DNA of 64,000 nucleotides from Bacteroidia bacterium (lineage in GTDB: Bacteria > Bacteroidota > Bacteroidia > Bacteroidales > Prolixibacteraceae): the NCBI GenBank assembly GCA_025358025.1, contig JANYKW010000009.1, positions 1 through 64,000 on the forward strand, read 5' to 3'. Position 1 is the stretch's first letter; each line of letters begins with the position of its first letter. The notes beneath the pieces were generated by a model, which ran no database searches, was not told the origin of the DNA, and was given only the letters and a program-made list of their open reading frames with translations. Both the position numbers and the translations under genes were made by a program. Shown here in pieces: positions 10,794 to 20,428 of this stretch.

Positions 10794-12527
10794 ATGAAAA
10801 CCAGAATTCACTGCCTGATGACTTGCAAAAAAGTATTTCAATTTTTTTTGTTTCTCCTGTTGGCGTTAAACCTGACTGATGCTTTCGGTATAAAGGCCCC
10901 CTACAACAAAAAAGAACTACTTTCAGAACTGGTCAGGCTGAACGACAAAGGTATTTCCGGTGCCCTGAATAACCAATGGATTGCAAAGGATAACATTTAT
11001 TACGGTGCTGTATTTGACGGGGATAGTGTAGTTACACCGATGGGAACGGCTCAGTTTATTCAAAATCTGATGTGTAGTTACGTTTCGCCGGACTCTAAAT
11101 ATTACAAATCAAAAGAGATACTTCAACGCATGACCCTGGCTGCAGGCGGCTTGCTGAACCTGCAGCATAAGGATGGAACCATTGACCTTATCTCCACCAA
11201 TTTTCATTCTACACCCGATCTGGGTTTCACTGTTTATCCGCTTGCACTGGCCTGGTCGATCATGCTGAAGAACGACAAGCTGAATTATGGTGAAGTTCCG
11301 TCCCTCCTCAAACAATACCTGCATAATGCCGGGAAGGCCCTGTCTGTAGGAGGTGTCCACACACCCAATCACCGCTGGGTGATATCAGGTGCCCTGGCAT
11401 ATATCAACTCCTTTTCCCCTGACCCGGCCTATCCTGCAAGAGTTGAACAGTGGTTGGCGGAAAAGGTAGACATGGATCCCGATGGTCAGTACAATGAAAG
11501 AAGTACCTCGGTATATACACCAACTACCAACAGGAGTCTGATTGAAATAGCCAAAAGAATGGATCATCCTGATCTTTTCGAACTCGTTCGGAAGAATCTT
11601 GATATGACATTTTATTACATACATGCCAATGGTGAGATTGTCACTGAATCCTCCAACAGGCAGGACAAATACCAGGTGAGCAATATGGCAGTATATTATC
11701 TGGCTTACAACTACATGGCACTTCATGATAAGAATAGCCGGTATGCAGGAATGGTCGGTTACATCGAAAATACAGTTCCGGTAGCCGACTTGCTTTATAT
11801 GCTGCCCTACTTTCTTGAAGATGCTTCTTCCATGCAGGATTTACCTGCTCCGACTCCCATTCCAACCACCTATCACAAAGATTTTAAATATTCCGATATG
11901 GTACGGATCAGGCAGGACAAAACGGATATGTCGGTCATTACAAACAACACTACATTTTTCACATTCTTCAAGGGTGAGGCCGCCCTGGAAGCGGTCAGGA
12001 TCTCTTCCTCCTTTTTTGGAAAAGGCCAGTTTCAAAGTCAGAAGTTAGATCAGGAAGGTGATACTTATATTCTGTCTTCGTTCATCGAAGGACCTTACTA
12101 TCAACCTCTTCCCAAAGAAAAAATACCTGCTGAAGGTGAGGCCTGGGGAAAAGTTTCCCGAACTGAAAGGACGCAGTCGGAAGTTCAGACACTTAAAACC
12201 AAAATATACATCACTGAAAACAACGGGAAGGCAATGATCAAAATATCCATGGATGGTCCGAAGAATTTACCGGTAACCCTCGAGTTGGGATTTCGTTCCG
12301 GAGGCAAATTATCCAATGTGGATCCCAAACCTGGCATCAGCAACGCTTACCTGATCAGAAACGGCGAATACGCGATCTACCAAAAAGGCAATGAATCCAT
12401 AAAAATTGGTCCTGGAGTTTGTAAGCATAAATGGACACAGTTAAGAGGTGCGCTCCCAAAATTGCAGGCCGATTGTCTCTACTTTACGAATTATGCTCCC
12501 TGCGAATTTGAATTTATGATTGAATAA
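10794..12527 (+). CDS. secreted protein of unknown function, probable (alpha/alpha)-toroid N-terminal half plus beta-rich C-terminal half (lyase-like layout)
   Basis: Signal peptide; GGVHTPNHRWVISGALA and DGQYNERSTSVYTPTTNRSL motifs; sits inside the carbohydrate-enzyme run. No family confidently recognised. Confidence 0.6.
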   Translation: MKTRIHCLMTCKKVFQFFLFLLLALNLTDAFGIKAPYNKKELLSELVRLNDKGISGALNNQWIAKDNIYYGAVFDGDSVVTPMGTAQFIQNLMCSYVSPDSKYYKSKEILQRMTLAAGGLLNLQHKDGTIDLISTNFHSTPDLGFTVYPLALAWSIMLKNDKLNYGEVPSLLKQYLHNAGKALSVGGVHTPNHRWVISGALAYINSFSPDPAYPARVEQWLAEKVDMDPDGQYNERSTSVYTPTTNRSLIEIAKRMDHPDLFELVRKNLDMTFYYIHANGEIVTESSNRQDKYQVSNMAVYYLAYNYMALHDKNSRYAGMVGYIENTVPVADLLYMLPYFLEDASSMQDLPAPTPIPTTYHKDFKYSDMVRIRQDKTDMSVITNNTTFFTFFKGEAALEAVRISSSFFGKGQFQSQKLDQEGDTYILSSFIEGPYYQPLPKEKIPAEGEAWGKVSRTERTQSEVQTLKTKIYITENNGKAMIKISMDGPKNLPVTLELGFRSGGKLSNVDPKPGISNAYLIRNGEYAIYQKGNESIKIGPGVCKHKWTQLRGALPKLQADCLYFTNYAPCEFEFMIE

Positions 12528-12625
12528 ATACCTTATAATGATATATATATAAGACTATTTTCAAACCAACCGATAATGATTATGTGGATATTCCAACGGG
12601 CAATTAAAAAACAAATTATTAACGA

Positions 12626-14914
12626 ATGAAAAATGCCAAGAAGTTATTCGGGATTGTTTTATTAGCGATAGCAGCCTGTTCTGTATACGCACAACAAAGT
12701 AACAGGCCGGTTGATCTGGTCTATCCACAGCTTGACAGCGAAAATTCCCGGTGGATATTTTTCTCTTCCGCAAGCCGGCCTTTCGGCATGGTTAACCTGA
12801 GTCCGGATAACCATATTAACGGCGACTGGGGCAGTGGTTACCGTTATGGGGTAGACACTATAAGGGGGTTCAGCCACTTGCACGAATGGCAGATCTCCGG
12901 ACTGCTTGTCATGCCTGTCACCATACCCAAAGTTATCCATGAGTCACTCTTCACCGATTTCTCTTCAAAGTATTCACATGCCAACGAAACGGTTAAACCA
13001 GGTTACCACTCCGTCCTCCTCGACCGCTATTCGGTTAAGGCTGAGCTCACCGCCACGTCAAGGGTCGGATTTCACCGCTACCAATTCCCGGCAAATTCCT
13101 CTCCGGGCATAATAATTTACCTCAACGGTGAAATTGGTCCCTGCATTAACAAGTCCGGCACCCTGCAAAAACAGGGACCGCGTACCCTGAAAGGCAGTGT
13201 GGTCAATGCTGCCACCCGCAGGAGACCGAAAGATTTCATGGTTTTCTTTCAGGTTGATTTCAATACCGACATAAAAATCGTAGAGAAAGATCCGAAAACC
13301 GGTAATTACCTGATCACTTTTGACCTTCCTGCCGATAAACAACTGCTGATGAAGGCAGCCCTGTCCTACACTTCGGAGGAGAATGCGGGCATCAACATGA
13401 AGAGCGAACTGCCGCACTGGGATTTCGACAAAATCGTGGAGGAGTCGCAGGAGGAATGGAACAGTATGCTCTCCAGAATACAGATTGAAGGCGGAACCAA
13501 AACCCAACAGCAACGCTTCTACACGGATCTTTATCACTCCATCCTCGGACGCAGGACCATCAGCGACGTGAATGGCGCCTACCCTGATAACACCGGGAGC
13601 AAGTTTCTGGTCAAGCAGCTACCTTGCGACAAAACCGGGAAACCGTTCTTCAATCATTACAATTCCGATGCCTTCTGGGGAGCACAGTGGAATCTGAACA
13701 CCTTGTGGGATCTGGTATATCCGGAGATCGCCGAAGAATTTGTTCATTCTTTAATGCAGTATTATCAGGATGGCGGCATGATTCCCCGTGGCCCGGCAGG
13801 AGGTAATTACAGTTTTGTTATGACTGGTGCATCTACCACTCCGTTTATCGTAAGCGCATGGCAGAAGGGTATCGTTAAGGAGAAGGGAGAGGAGATTTAC
13901 CAGGCATTGAAGAAGAACCACATGCCAGGTGGTATCATGGAAAGAGCAGGGTATGAGTTTAAAACAGCTGTTGGCGGCGGACTGAAATATTATATCGCCA
14001 ATGGATATGTCCCCTATCCGATACCGGATAAGAACGACGGTTTCCACCAGGATGGAGCCGGGATGACACTCGAGTATGCCTACCAGGACTGGACGCTGGC
14101 TCAGATGGCGAAGGCATTGGGACATTCCAGTGATTACAACTATTTCATGAAACGATCTGAAAATTACAAGAACCTTTATGATCCCGAATCGGGATGGATC
14201 CGGCCAAAGAATCTGGATGGGAAATGGAAGACCCCATTCGATCCTTACCAGGTAAACAACGGTTTCATTGAGGCCAATGCCGCCCAATCGACCTGGTTCG
14301 TGCCGCACGACCTTCCCGGACTGGCCAAACTGATGGGAGGCAATGAAGTTGCCATCAAAAAACTGAAGCAAGCTTTTGATGAAGCTAAAAAGCTGGGCTT
14401 TACCTCAGGCAACTCCCACAGCCAGGAGCTTCACCCGGAGTACAGCAGAATCCCAATCAACTACGGCAACGAGCCCTCCATCCAGACCGCTTTTGTTTTC
14501 CACCTCCTTGGAAAACCAGATCTTGCGCAATACTGGTCGCGCGAGGTGGTCAATGCAGCTTTCAGCGGACTTTCGCCGGCTACAGGATACAATGGCGATG
14601 AAGATCAGGGTCAGATGGGATCACTGGCTGTCCTCTACAAAATCGGACTCTTCCAGATGAACGGGGGGACGGAGGCCAATCCGCAATACCAGTTGGGAAG
14701 TCCAATTTTCAATACGGTTACCATCCAACTCAACCAGAAGTACTATCCTGGAAAGTCATTGACGATCAAAACCATTAATAATAGCGACAAAAACTGTTGC
14801 ATCCTCTCGGCCGATTTCAACGGTAACCCGGTCAGGGAAGCTTCCCTAAGCCATAAGGATCTGGTAAAAGGCGGTGTATTGACTCTTAAAATGGGTAAAC
14901 TGTCGGCTAAATAA
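12626..14914 (+). CDS. GH92-type alpha-mannosidase
   Basis: PFGMVNLSPDN, GYRYGVDTIRGFSHLHEWQISG, GYNGDEDQGQMGSLAVLYKIGLFQMNGG. Confidence 0.9.
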   Translation: MKNAKKLFGIVLLAIAACSVYAQQSNRPVDLVYPQLDSENSRWIFFSSASRPFGMVNLSPDNHINGDWGSGYRYGVDTIRGFSHLHEWQISGLLVMPVTIPKVIHESLFTDFSSKYSHANETVKPGYHSVLLDRYSVKAELTATSRVGFHRYQFPANSSPGIIIYLNGEIGPCINKSGTLQKQGPRTLKGSVVNAATRRRPKDFMVFFQVDFNTDIKIVEKDPKTGNYLITFDLPADKQLLMKAALSYTSEENAGINMKSELPHWDFDKIVEESQEEWNSMLSRIQIEGGTKTQQQRFYTDLYHSILGRRTISDVNGAYPDNTGSKFLVKQLPCDKTGKPFFNHYNSDAFWGAQWNLNTLWDLVYPEIAEEFVHSLMQYYQDGGMIPRGPAGGNYSFVMTGASTTPFIVSAWQKGIVKEKGEEIYQALKKNHMPGGIMERAGYEFKTAVGGGLKYYIANGYVPYPIPDKNDGFHQDGAGMTLEYAYQDWTLAQMAKALGHSSDYNYFMKRSENYKNLYDPESGWIRPKNLDGKWKTPFDPYQVNNGFIEANAAQSTWFVPHDLPGLAKLMGGNEVAIKKLKQAFDEAKKLGFTSGNSHSQELHPEYSRIPINYGNEPSIQTAFVFHLLGKPDLAQYWSREVVNAAFSGLSPATGYNGDEDQGQMGSLAVLYKIGLFQMNGGTEANPQYQLGSPIFNTVTIQLNQKYYPGKSLTIKTINNSDKNCCILSADFNGNPVREASLSHKDLVKGGVLTLKMGKLSAK

Positions 14915-15128
14915 TAACTCTTAGGAAGCGAAATCTTTATGTCCTGCACAGCAAAGATCCGGGAAATTGATCCCGCGAGGGTAAATATATTTGCTATATT
15001 ATCTTCTTTAATGATTTTGCAGAATTATTATCAATCAGTTCGTATATTCATTAAATTTGTTCATAAATCACTGATCAAAAATTATCAGTTTTACCATTAA
15101 TCGCCCCAAGGGGTATAAATTTCGAATC

Positions 15129-15866
15129 ATGAAGAGAAACATTTTTTTGACATTCACCTTACTGGCAGCTATCGTAATCGCAGCCCCCGCATTTTCGCAG
15201 GATGTAAACAAATTATCTAAAAAGGAGAAAAAAGCCGGATGGACACTCTTGTTCGATGGCAAAAGTTTTGAAGGATGGAGACAGTGCAATGGTACCACAA
15301 TGCCGGCAAACTGGGTAATTGAAGACAATGCCATGAAAATTTTTACGGCAGCCGACAAAAAACCCGGACAAGGTTCAAATGGTGACATTGTTTATTCTCC
15401 CAAAAAATTCAAAAATTTCGAACTGTCTATCGACTGGAAAGCAGGCAAAGCGACCAATTCAGGTATCTTTTATTATGTAAGGGAAGTCCCCGGCAAACCA
15501 ATCTATTACGCAGCCCCTGAAATACAAGTACTTGACAATGTGGATGCCGGCGATAATAAATTAGCAAATCACCTGGCAGGTTCCCTTTATGATATTTTGC
15601 CTTGCGATCCCAAAACCGTTCATCCTGCCGGCGAATGGAATACGATCGTTATCAAAGTGAAAGATGGCGTGGTCACTCATGTGATGAACGGAGTGGAAGT
15701 AGTAAAATATACTTTATGGACCCCCGAATGGGATGCCATGGTAGCAAAAAGTAAATTCAAAAACTTCCCGGGTTGGACCGAAGGAATTGCCAAAGAAGGT
15801 TACATTGGCATGCAGGATCATGGATACGCATGCTGGTTCCGCAATATTAAGATTCGCGAACTGTAA
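15129..15866 (+). CDS. DUF1080-domain secreted protein (3-keto-disaccharide hydrolase-type family)
   Basis: GWTLLFDGKSFEGWRQCNG, DIVYSPKKFKNFELSIDWKAGKATNSGIFYYV, WFRNIKIREL. Confidence 0.88.
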   Translation: MKRNIFLTFTLLAAIVIAAPAFSQDVNKLSKKEKKAGWTLLFDGKSFEGWRQCNGTTMPANWVIEDNAMKIFTAADKKPGQGSNGDIVYSPKKFKNFELSIDWKAGKATNSGIFYYVREVPGKPIYYAAPEIQVLDNVDAGDNKLANHLAGSLYDILPCDPKTVHPAGEWNTIVIKVKDGVVTHVMNGVEVVKYTLWTPEWDAMVAKSKFKNFPGWTEGIAKEGYIGMQDHGYACWFRNIKIREL

Positions 15867-15903
15867 CTGCTGAGGTAATCTAAAATATTCTGACGAGGCG
15901 GCA

Positions 15904-15945
15904 AAGCCGGAATCCTACCTGGACAGGTATGCTTCCGGCTTTTCT
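15904..15945. terminator. stem-loop terminator between convergent genes
   Basis: AAGCCGGAA (15904-15912) pairs with TTCCGGCTT (15933-15941), with inner TACCT/AGGTA pairing, followed by T-rich TTTCTATTT. Confidence 0.7.
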
Positions 15946-17062
15946 ATTTACCTGTAAACCGGATATTTATTACCATGATCTCCGATTTTCCGGTAGTCCT
16001 TACCGGTGGCCCCCACAACATAATTCCACTGGTGACGAAAAAATGCGTATGAGCAATTTTTTGGTATCCCCAACTCAATGGGTACATGTTTTCTATAACC
16101 AGATTTAATGGAAACAACTGCCCGTTGTGCGTATGACCCGACATCTGGAGGTCTACAGCAGTCAGGCTTACCTGATCCAATTCTGTGGGGCGGTGGTCAA
16201 TCATGATCACAGGCAGTGAATCTGCGTGCGATTTCATCAGATCTCCGACTGTTTTTCTTCTGTTAAAATGGCTGTCGTATCTTCCTGCCAGGCTAAATGA
16301 ATCATCGATCACAACAATAGTATCAGCCAAAACCTTAATGCCGGCCTGATCAAAAAATTGCCCTTTATCTTGTCTGCCATAAAATTCGTGATTCCCGAGT
16401 ACGGCAAAAGCTCCATATTTGGTATTTATTCCTTTGAGTATCTTCTCAAACTCATGCAAATTTCCACCTTCCCGGCTACCTTCTACAATATCCCCTCCAA
16501 ATAACATCAAATCAGACCTGATCATTTCAATTTTTTTGACAAACCGCTCCACAAAATGAATATCGGTTCCCGGTCGCAGGTGAAAGTCAGCCACAAAAGC
16601 GATCTTCAAATGATCGATCTTTGCTGACTTTCCAGGAATATCAATCTGATATTCAGAGATCCGGATGGTTTTGAAGTTGATGGCGCCAGCTACTACAACC
16701 AACGCTGATACAAGTACAATGGTCCCCAATGCGGACACTTTATATCTGGTACTTTTCATCTTTTCTGCCGGGACAATAGCAAAAAACCGGTTACCAAGCA
16801 GAAAAATATCATAAAGCAGAACCGACAGAAACAAATAAAGATAAAATGGCAATATATAACTTGCAATGATCGAAATAGTATCAAACACAAACCCTGAGTA
16901 TCCGGCCGAAAGGAGACTTACAAAAGGATAAATTAGTGCCAGGATAATGTAAATCAGTGCATAAAAAAATTTATACCCCTTGTTGACAAAGAGTTGTCCG
17001 ATGCGGAGAAAAACATAAATATTGGGGATTATATAGGCAAGCGTAATAATTGTATGGAACAT
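15944..17062 (-). CDS. membrane-anchored metallophosphoesterase
   Basis: N-terminal TM segments; FVADFHLRPGTD, LFGGDIVEGSREG, AVLGNHEFY, MSGHTHNGQLFP. ORF-track start is TTG; ATG chosen at 17062. Confidence 0.88.
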   Translation of the reverse strand: MFHTIITLAYIIPNIYVFLRIGQLFVNKGYKFFYALIYIILALIYPFVSLLSAGYSGFVFDTISIIASYILPFYLYLFLSVLLYDIFLLGNRFFAIVPAEKMKSTRYKVSALGTIVLVSALVVVAGAINFKTIRISEYQIDIPGKSAKIDHLKIAFVADFHLRPGTDIHFVERFVKKIEMIRSDLMLFGGDIVEGSREGGNLHEFEKILKGINTKYGAFAVLGNHEFYGRQDKGQFFDQAGIKVLADTIVVIDDSFSLAGRYDSHFNRRKTVGDLMKSHADSLPVIMIDHRPTELDQVSLTAVDLQMSGHTHNGQLFPLNLVIENMYPLSWGYQKIAHTHFFVTSGIMLWGPPVRTTGKSEIMVINIRFTGK

Positions 17063-17479
17063 AGTGTCCGCTTTCAGGATTTGTGACTGAAAGATAACTG
17101 AAAAATAGATACATTTATAGTGACAAACAGCTGTTGCACAATTCAGGGATATTTCGTTCAAAAATGATCCTCCCGGTTCTTTTTGCTCCAAAGTCTCCTC
17201 TATTTACAATCTGACACCTTTTCATTCCAAAAAATTTAAATTTATAACCATTCAATTTAAATCGGATCAAATTAAACGCTAATTTTAACCCTGCTATTGA
17301 GGGATTCATCTCACTACTACGACAATAAACAAATAATCTGTAATAGATACCTGGAAAAGGTATTCATTCATTTTCTGGCATTAATAAAAAATTGAAATAT
17401 AACGTCCATTTCAGACGCTTTTTGTATTCATTCCTCTATTGAACACACAAATAATACTAAATATAGATTGATATTCAGC

Positions 17480-19009
17480 ATGAAGTGGATCAATGTATTC
17501 AAGCGACCAAAGTCAAAATTCCTCTTCTCCGGAGTCGGTATCTTAATCTGTGCCATCTTCTTGTTTTCTCTGAACACAGTATCGGATTACACCTCCACAG
17601 ATAAGTATTGTGTTTCCTGCCACATTCATCCGGTACAGGATCAGAACTGGAAACTATCAGAGCACTACAACAACAAATCAGGTTTTGTCACACACTGCGT
17701 TGAGTGCCACCTTCCCCCAAAGGGCCATGGCTATCTTCCGGCAAAAGCTTTTCACGGGATGAAAGATGTTTATGGCAAACTGTTTAAAGACAGTGCATCA
17801 TTCGATTGGGAAGCAAAGAAAACGCTGGAGAATGCAAAGAAATATGTATACGAACTATCCTGCATCCGTTGTCACCAGAATCTATTTCCCGTTACGTTAT
17901 CCGTCAATGGCAGCAACGCCCACCTGCAATATTTGAACGCTCCGGAAGGACAGAAACCAAATTGTATCAATTGTCACCTGAATGTAGGACATTACGATAA
18001 GAACAACATCCATGCCCACAACGCCAGTTTTGGAGTAACCGAAACCGTGGCCAAAGAGCTGTTCATGGAACCGACTCTAATTCAGAAATTTGAAAATTTC
18101 TCAGAAAAAGTGCCCGGGACCACGCTGACTTTTGAGATGGTTGCCATCCCGGAAGGAACCTTTGAGATGGGAAGTCCGGATAAGGAAGAACTTCGCAAAG
18201 CGGATGAGGGCCCTGTCAGAACAGTGAAAATCACCAGATTCTGGATGGGAAAGGCCGAAGTGAGCTGGGACGAATACCTCGAATTTTTCAAGGCGACAGC
18301 CTCGCAGGGCCGGAAAGAGGCCGTTCTCACACAACCCGTCACAGATGCCATCACTGGTCCTACTCCTCCATGGGGTGCTCCCGACCAGGGCTGGGGTAAA
18401 GGTACCCATCCGGCTATCACCATGTCATGGAAAGCAGCAAATACTTACTGCATGTGGCTTTCCAAAAAAACAGGTAAAAAATACCGCCTTCCCTCCGAGG
18501 CTGAATGGGAATATGCATGTCGCGCCGGTTCTAAAGAGCCCTACTTCTTTCCGGGAAGTCCAAAAAAATATAGTTCAGCAGGGTTTTTTAAAAAAATATT
18601 TGGTCCGGATACTACCACGATCAACTCGTATGTGATATACAAAGTTAACAGTCAGTCAAGGACCAGAGAACCCGGATCAGTAAAGGAAAATCCATTCGGA
18701 TTGAAAAATATGCTGGGAAATGTGGCTGAATTCTGCTACGATTATTACGCTCCCAACGCTTACAATACAGCCAATGCCTCGCTTACCAATCCGAGCGGAC
18801 CTGAGAGCGGGCAGGAGCATGTGATCCGTGGCGGATCCTTTAAAAGTGATGCCAAAGATGTACGGAGCGCCGCAAGGGATTTCACAAAAACCAAAGCCTG
18901 GCTGATGACAGATCCACAGATGCCGAAGAGTGTATGGTGGTATTCAGATAGTAACGATGTAGGTTTCAGAATTGTATGTGAAGCAGACTCAACAATTGTT
19001 GGTCAGTAA
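17480..19009 (+). CDS. NapC/NirT-like multiheme cytochrome c fused to a formylglycine-generating-enzyme-like (SUMF1) domain
   Basis: N-terminal TM; four CxxCH motifs (CVSCH, CVECH, CIRCH, CINCH); then VAIPEGTFEMGSP...YRLPSEAEWEYACRAG...LGNVAEFCYDYY...RGGSF. ATG at 17480 chosen over TTG at 17468. Confidence 0.88.
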   Translation: MKWINVFKRPKSKFLFSGVGILICAIFLFSLNTVSDYTSTDKYCVSCHIHPVQDQNWKLSEHYNNKSGFVTHCVECHLPPKGHGYLPAKAFHGMKDVYGKLFKDSASFDWEAKKTLENAKKYVYELSCIRCHQNLFPVTLSVNGSNAHLQYLNAPEGQKPNCINCHLNVGHYDKNNIHAHNASFGVTETVAKELFMEPTLIQKFENFSEKVPGTTLTFEMVAIPEGTFEMGSPDKEELRKADEGPVRTVKITRFWMGKAEVSWDEYLEFFKATASQGRKEAVLTQPVTDAITGPTPPWGAPDQGWGKGTHPAITMSWKAANTYCMWLSKKTGKKYRLPSEAEWEYACRAGSKEPYFFPGSPKKYSSAGFFKKIFGPDTTTINSYVIYKVNSQSRTREPGSVKENPFGLKNMLGNVAEFCYDYYAPNAYNTANASLTNPSGPESGQEHVIRGGSFKSDAKDVRSAARDFTKTKAWLMTDPQMPKSVWWYSDSNDVGFRIVCEADSTIVGQ

Positions 19010-19020
19010 AGCTATTTATC

Positions 19021-20367
19021 ATGGAAAACAAGAAAAATATTGACAGAAGAAAATTTTTAGGGGCAGGTGTCCTCGCCGGAATAACCGTTGTTGGTGCCAA
19101 TGCGTTGCTCTCCTCCTGCAGAAAAGAGGTATCCAATGTCTCCCTCGGACTGCCACCCATTTTAAAAGGTGCTCCTAAAGGCAGGAAACTACGTGCCGGG
19201 CTGGTGGGAGCTGGAAACCGCGGAACTGGAGCAGCCATTAACTTCATAAGCGCTGGTCCCGACTTGGAAATTATTGCGGTATGCGATGTTTTTCAGGACA
19301 AGATCGATGCTTTCCGCGAACGGTTCAAATCTTTCAACCTTGAGATTCCTGAAAAAAATTGCTTTACCGGCTTCGACGGTTATAAAAAAATGATGGCCAT
19401 TGAAGATCTTGACGTAGTCCTGCTGGCTACCCCTCCCCGGTTCAGGCCCGATCATTTTCTGGAAGCCATCCAAAATAAGAAGCATGTCTTCATGGAAAAA
19501 CCGGTTGCTGTCGACCCTGTCGGAATTCGCTCCCTCATCGCTACCGGGAAGAAGGCAGAAGCACTGGGTCTCTGCGTCGTCACAGGTACCCAGCGCCGCC
19601 ACCAGGAAGATTACATCGAAACATACAAGCGAGTCCAGGCAGGCGCCATCGGAAGGCTCACTTCCGCCAAGGCATTCTGGAACCAGGACCATGTCTGGTT
19701 CAGGACCCGCGAAGCAGATTGGGATGACATGACCTATATGGTACGAAACTGGAACAATTTCTGCTGGCTATGCGGAGATCACATTCTCGACACGCACATC
19801 CACAACATCGATGTCATCAACTGGTTCATGGGTAAAACACCCATCAGTGCCATTGGGAACGGAGGCCGCCACCGTCGCGTCACAGGCGACCAATACGACT
19901 TCTTCAACATCGATTTTGATTATGGTAATGGAGTCAGTTCTCACAGCTACTGCCGTGAGATCGACAGCTGCAACAACAGAACAGGCGAGATGGTGATGGG
20001 TACCGAAGGATACACCAACTGTGTCAACACCATATGGGACCTCAACGGGAAGGTGAAATGGCAATTCGAATACGAGAAAGACGCGAACGGCAACGCGATG
20101 AACCAGCTCAAGATTCCCGCTTACGTTCAGGAACATATGCACCTCGTTCATGCTATCCGTAAAGGGGAATATGTGAACCAGGCCGAGCAGACTGCCCTTT
20201 CGACCCTCACCGCCATCATGGGCCGGACAGCTGCCTATACCGGACAGCTGGTCACCTGGGAAGAGATCATGAAATCTGACATGCAGCTGGGACCTAAAGA
20301 ATTGAAGTTTGGCTCTGTCGACATGAAATTTGATATCCCGGTACCCGGAACACCACCCAATATTTAA
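19021..20367 (+). CDS. exported Gfo/Idh/MocA family oxidoreductase (Tat-type RR motif and lipobox-like Cys)
   Basis: DRRKFLGAG...LLSSC leader; GLVGAGNRGTGAAINF nucleotide-binding motif; HVFMEKPVAVDP. Confidence 0.9.
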   Translation: MENKKNIDRRKFLGAGVLAGITVVGANALLSSCRKEVSNVSLGLPPILKGAPKGRKLRAGLVGAGNRGTGAAINFISAGPDLEIIAVCDVFQDKIDAFRERFKSFNLEIPEKNCFTGFDGYKKMMAIEDLDVVLLATPPRFRPDHFLEAIQNKKHVFMEKPVAVDPVGIRSLIATGKKAEALGLCVVTGTQRRHQEDYIETYKRVQAGAIGRLTSAKAFWNQDHVWFRTREADWDDMTYMVRNWNNFCWLCGDHILDTHIHNIDVINWFMGKTPISAIGNGGRHRRVTGDQYDFFNIDFDYGNGVSSHSYCREIDSCNNRTGEMVMGTEGYTNCVNTIWDLNGKVKWQFEYEKDANGNAMNQLKIPAYVQEHMHLVHAIRKGEYVNQAEQTALSTLTAIMGRTAAYTGQLVTWEEIMKSDMQLGPKELKFGSVDMKFDIPVPGTPPNI

Positions 20368-20428
20368 ATTCCAATCATTATAAACAATCCGAACATTATA
20401 AACAATTCAAACCCTTCAAACTAATATT

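Noticed and set aside
17480-19009. Sulfatase-maturing formylglycine-generating enzyme
   Set aside because: The expected Cys pair after RGGSF is missing and no sulfatase gene is visible in the window.
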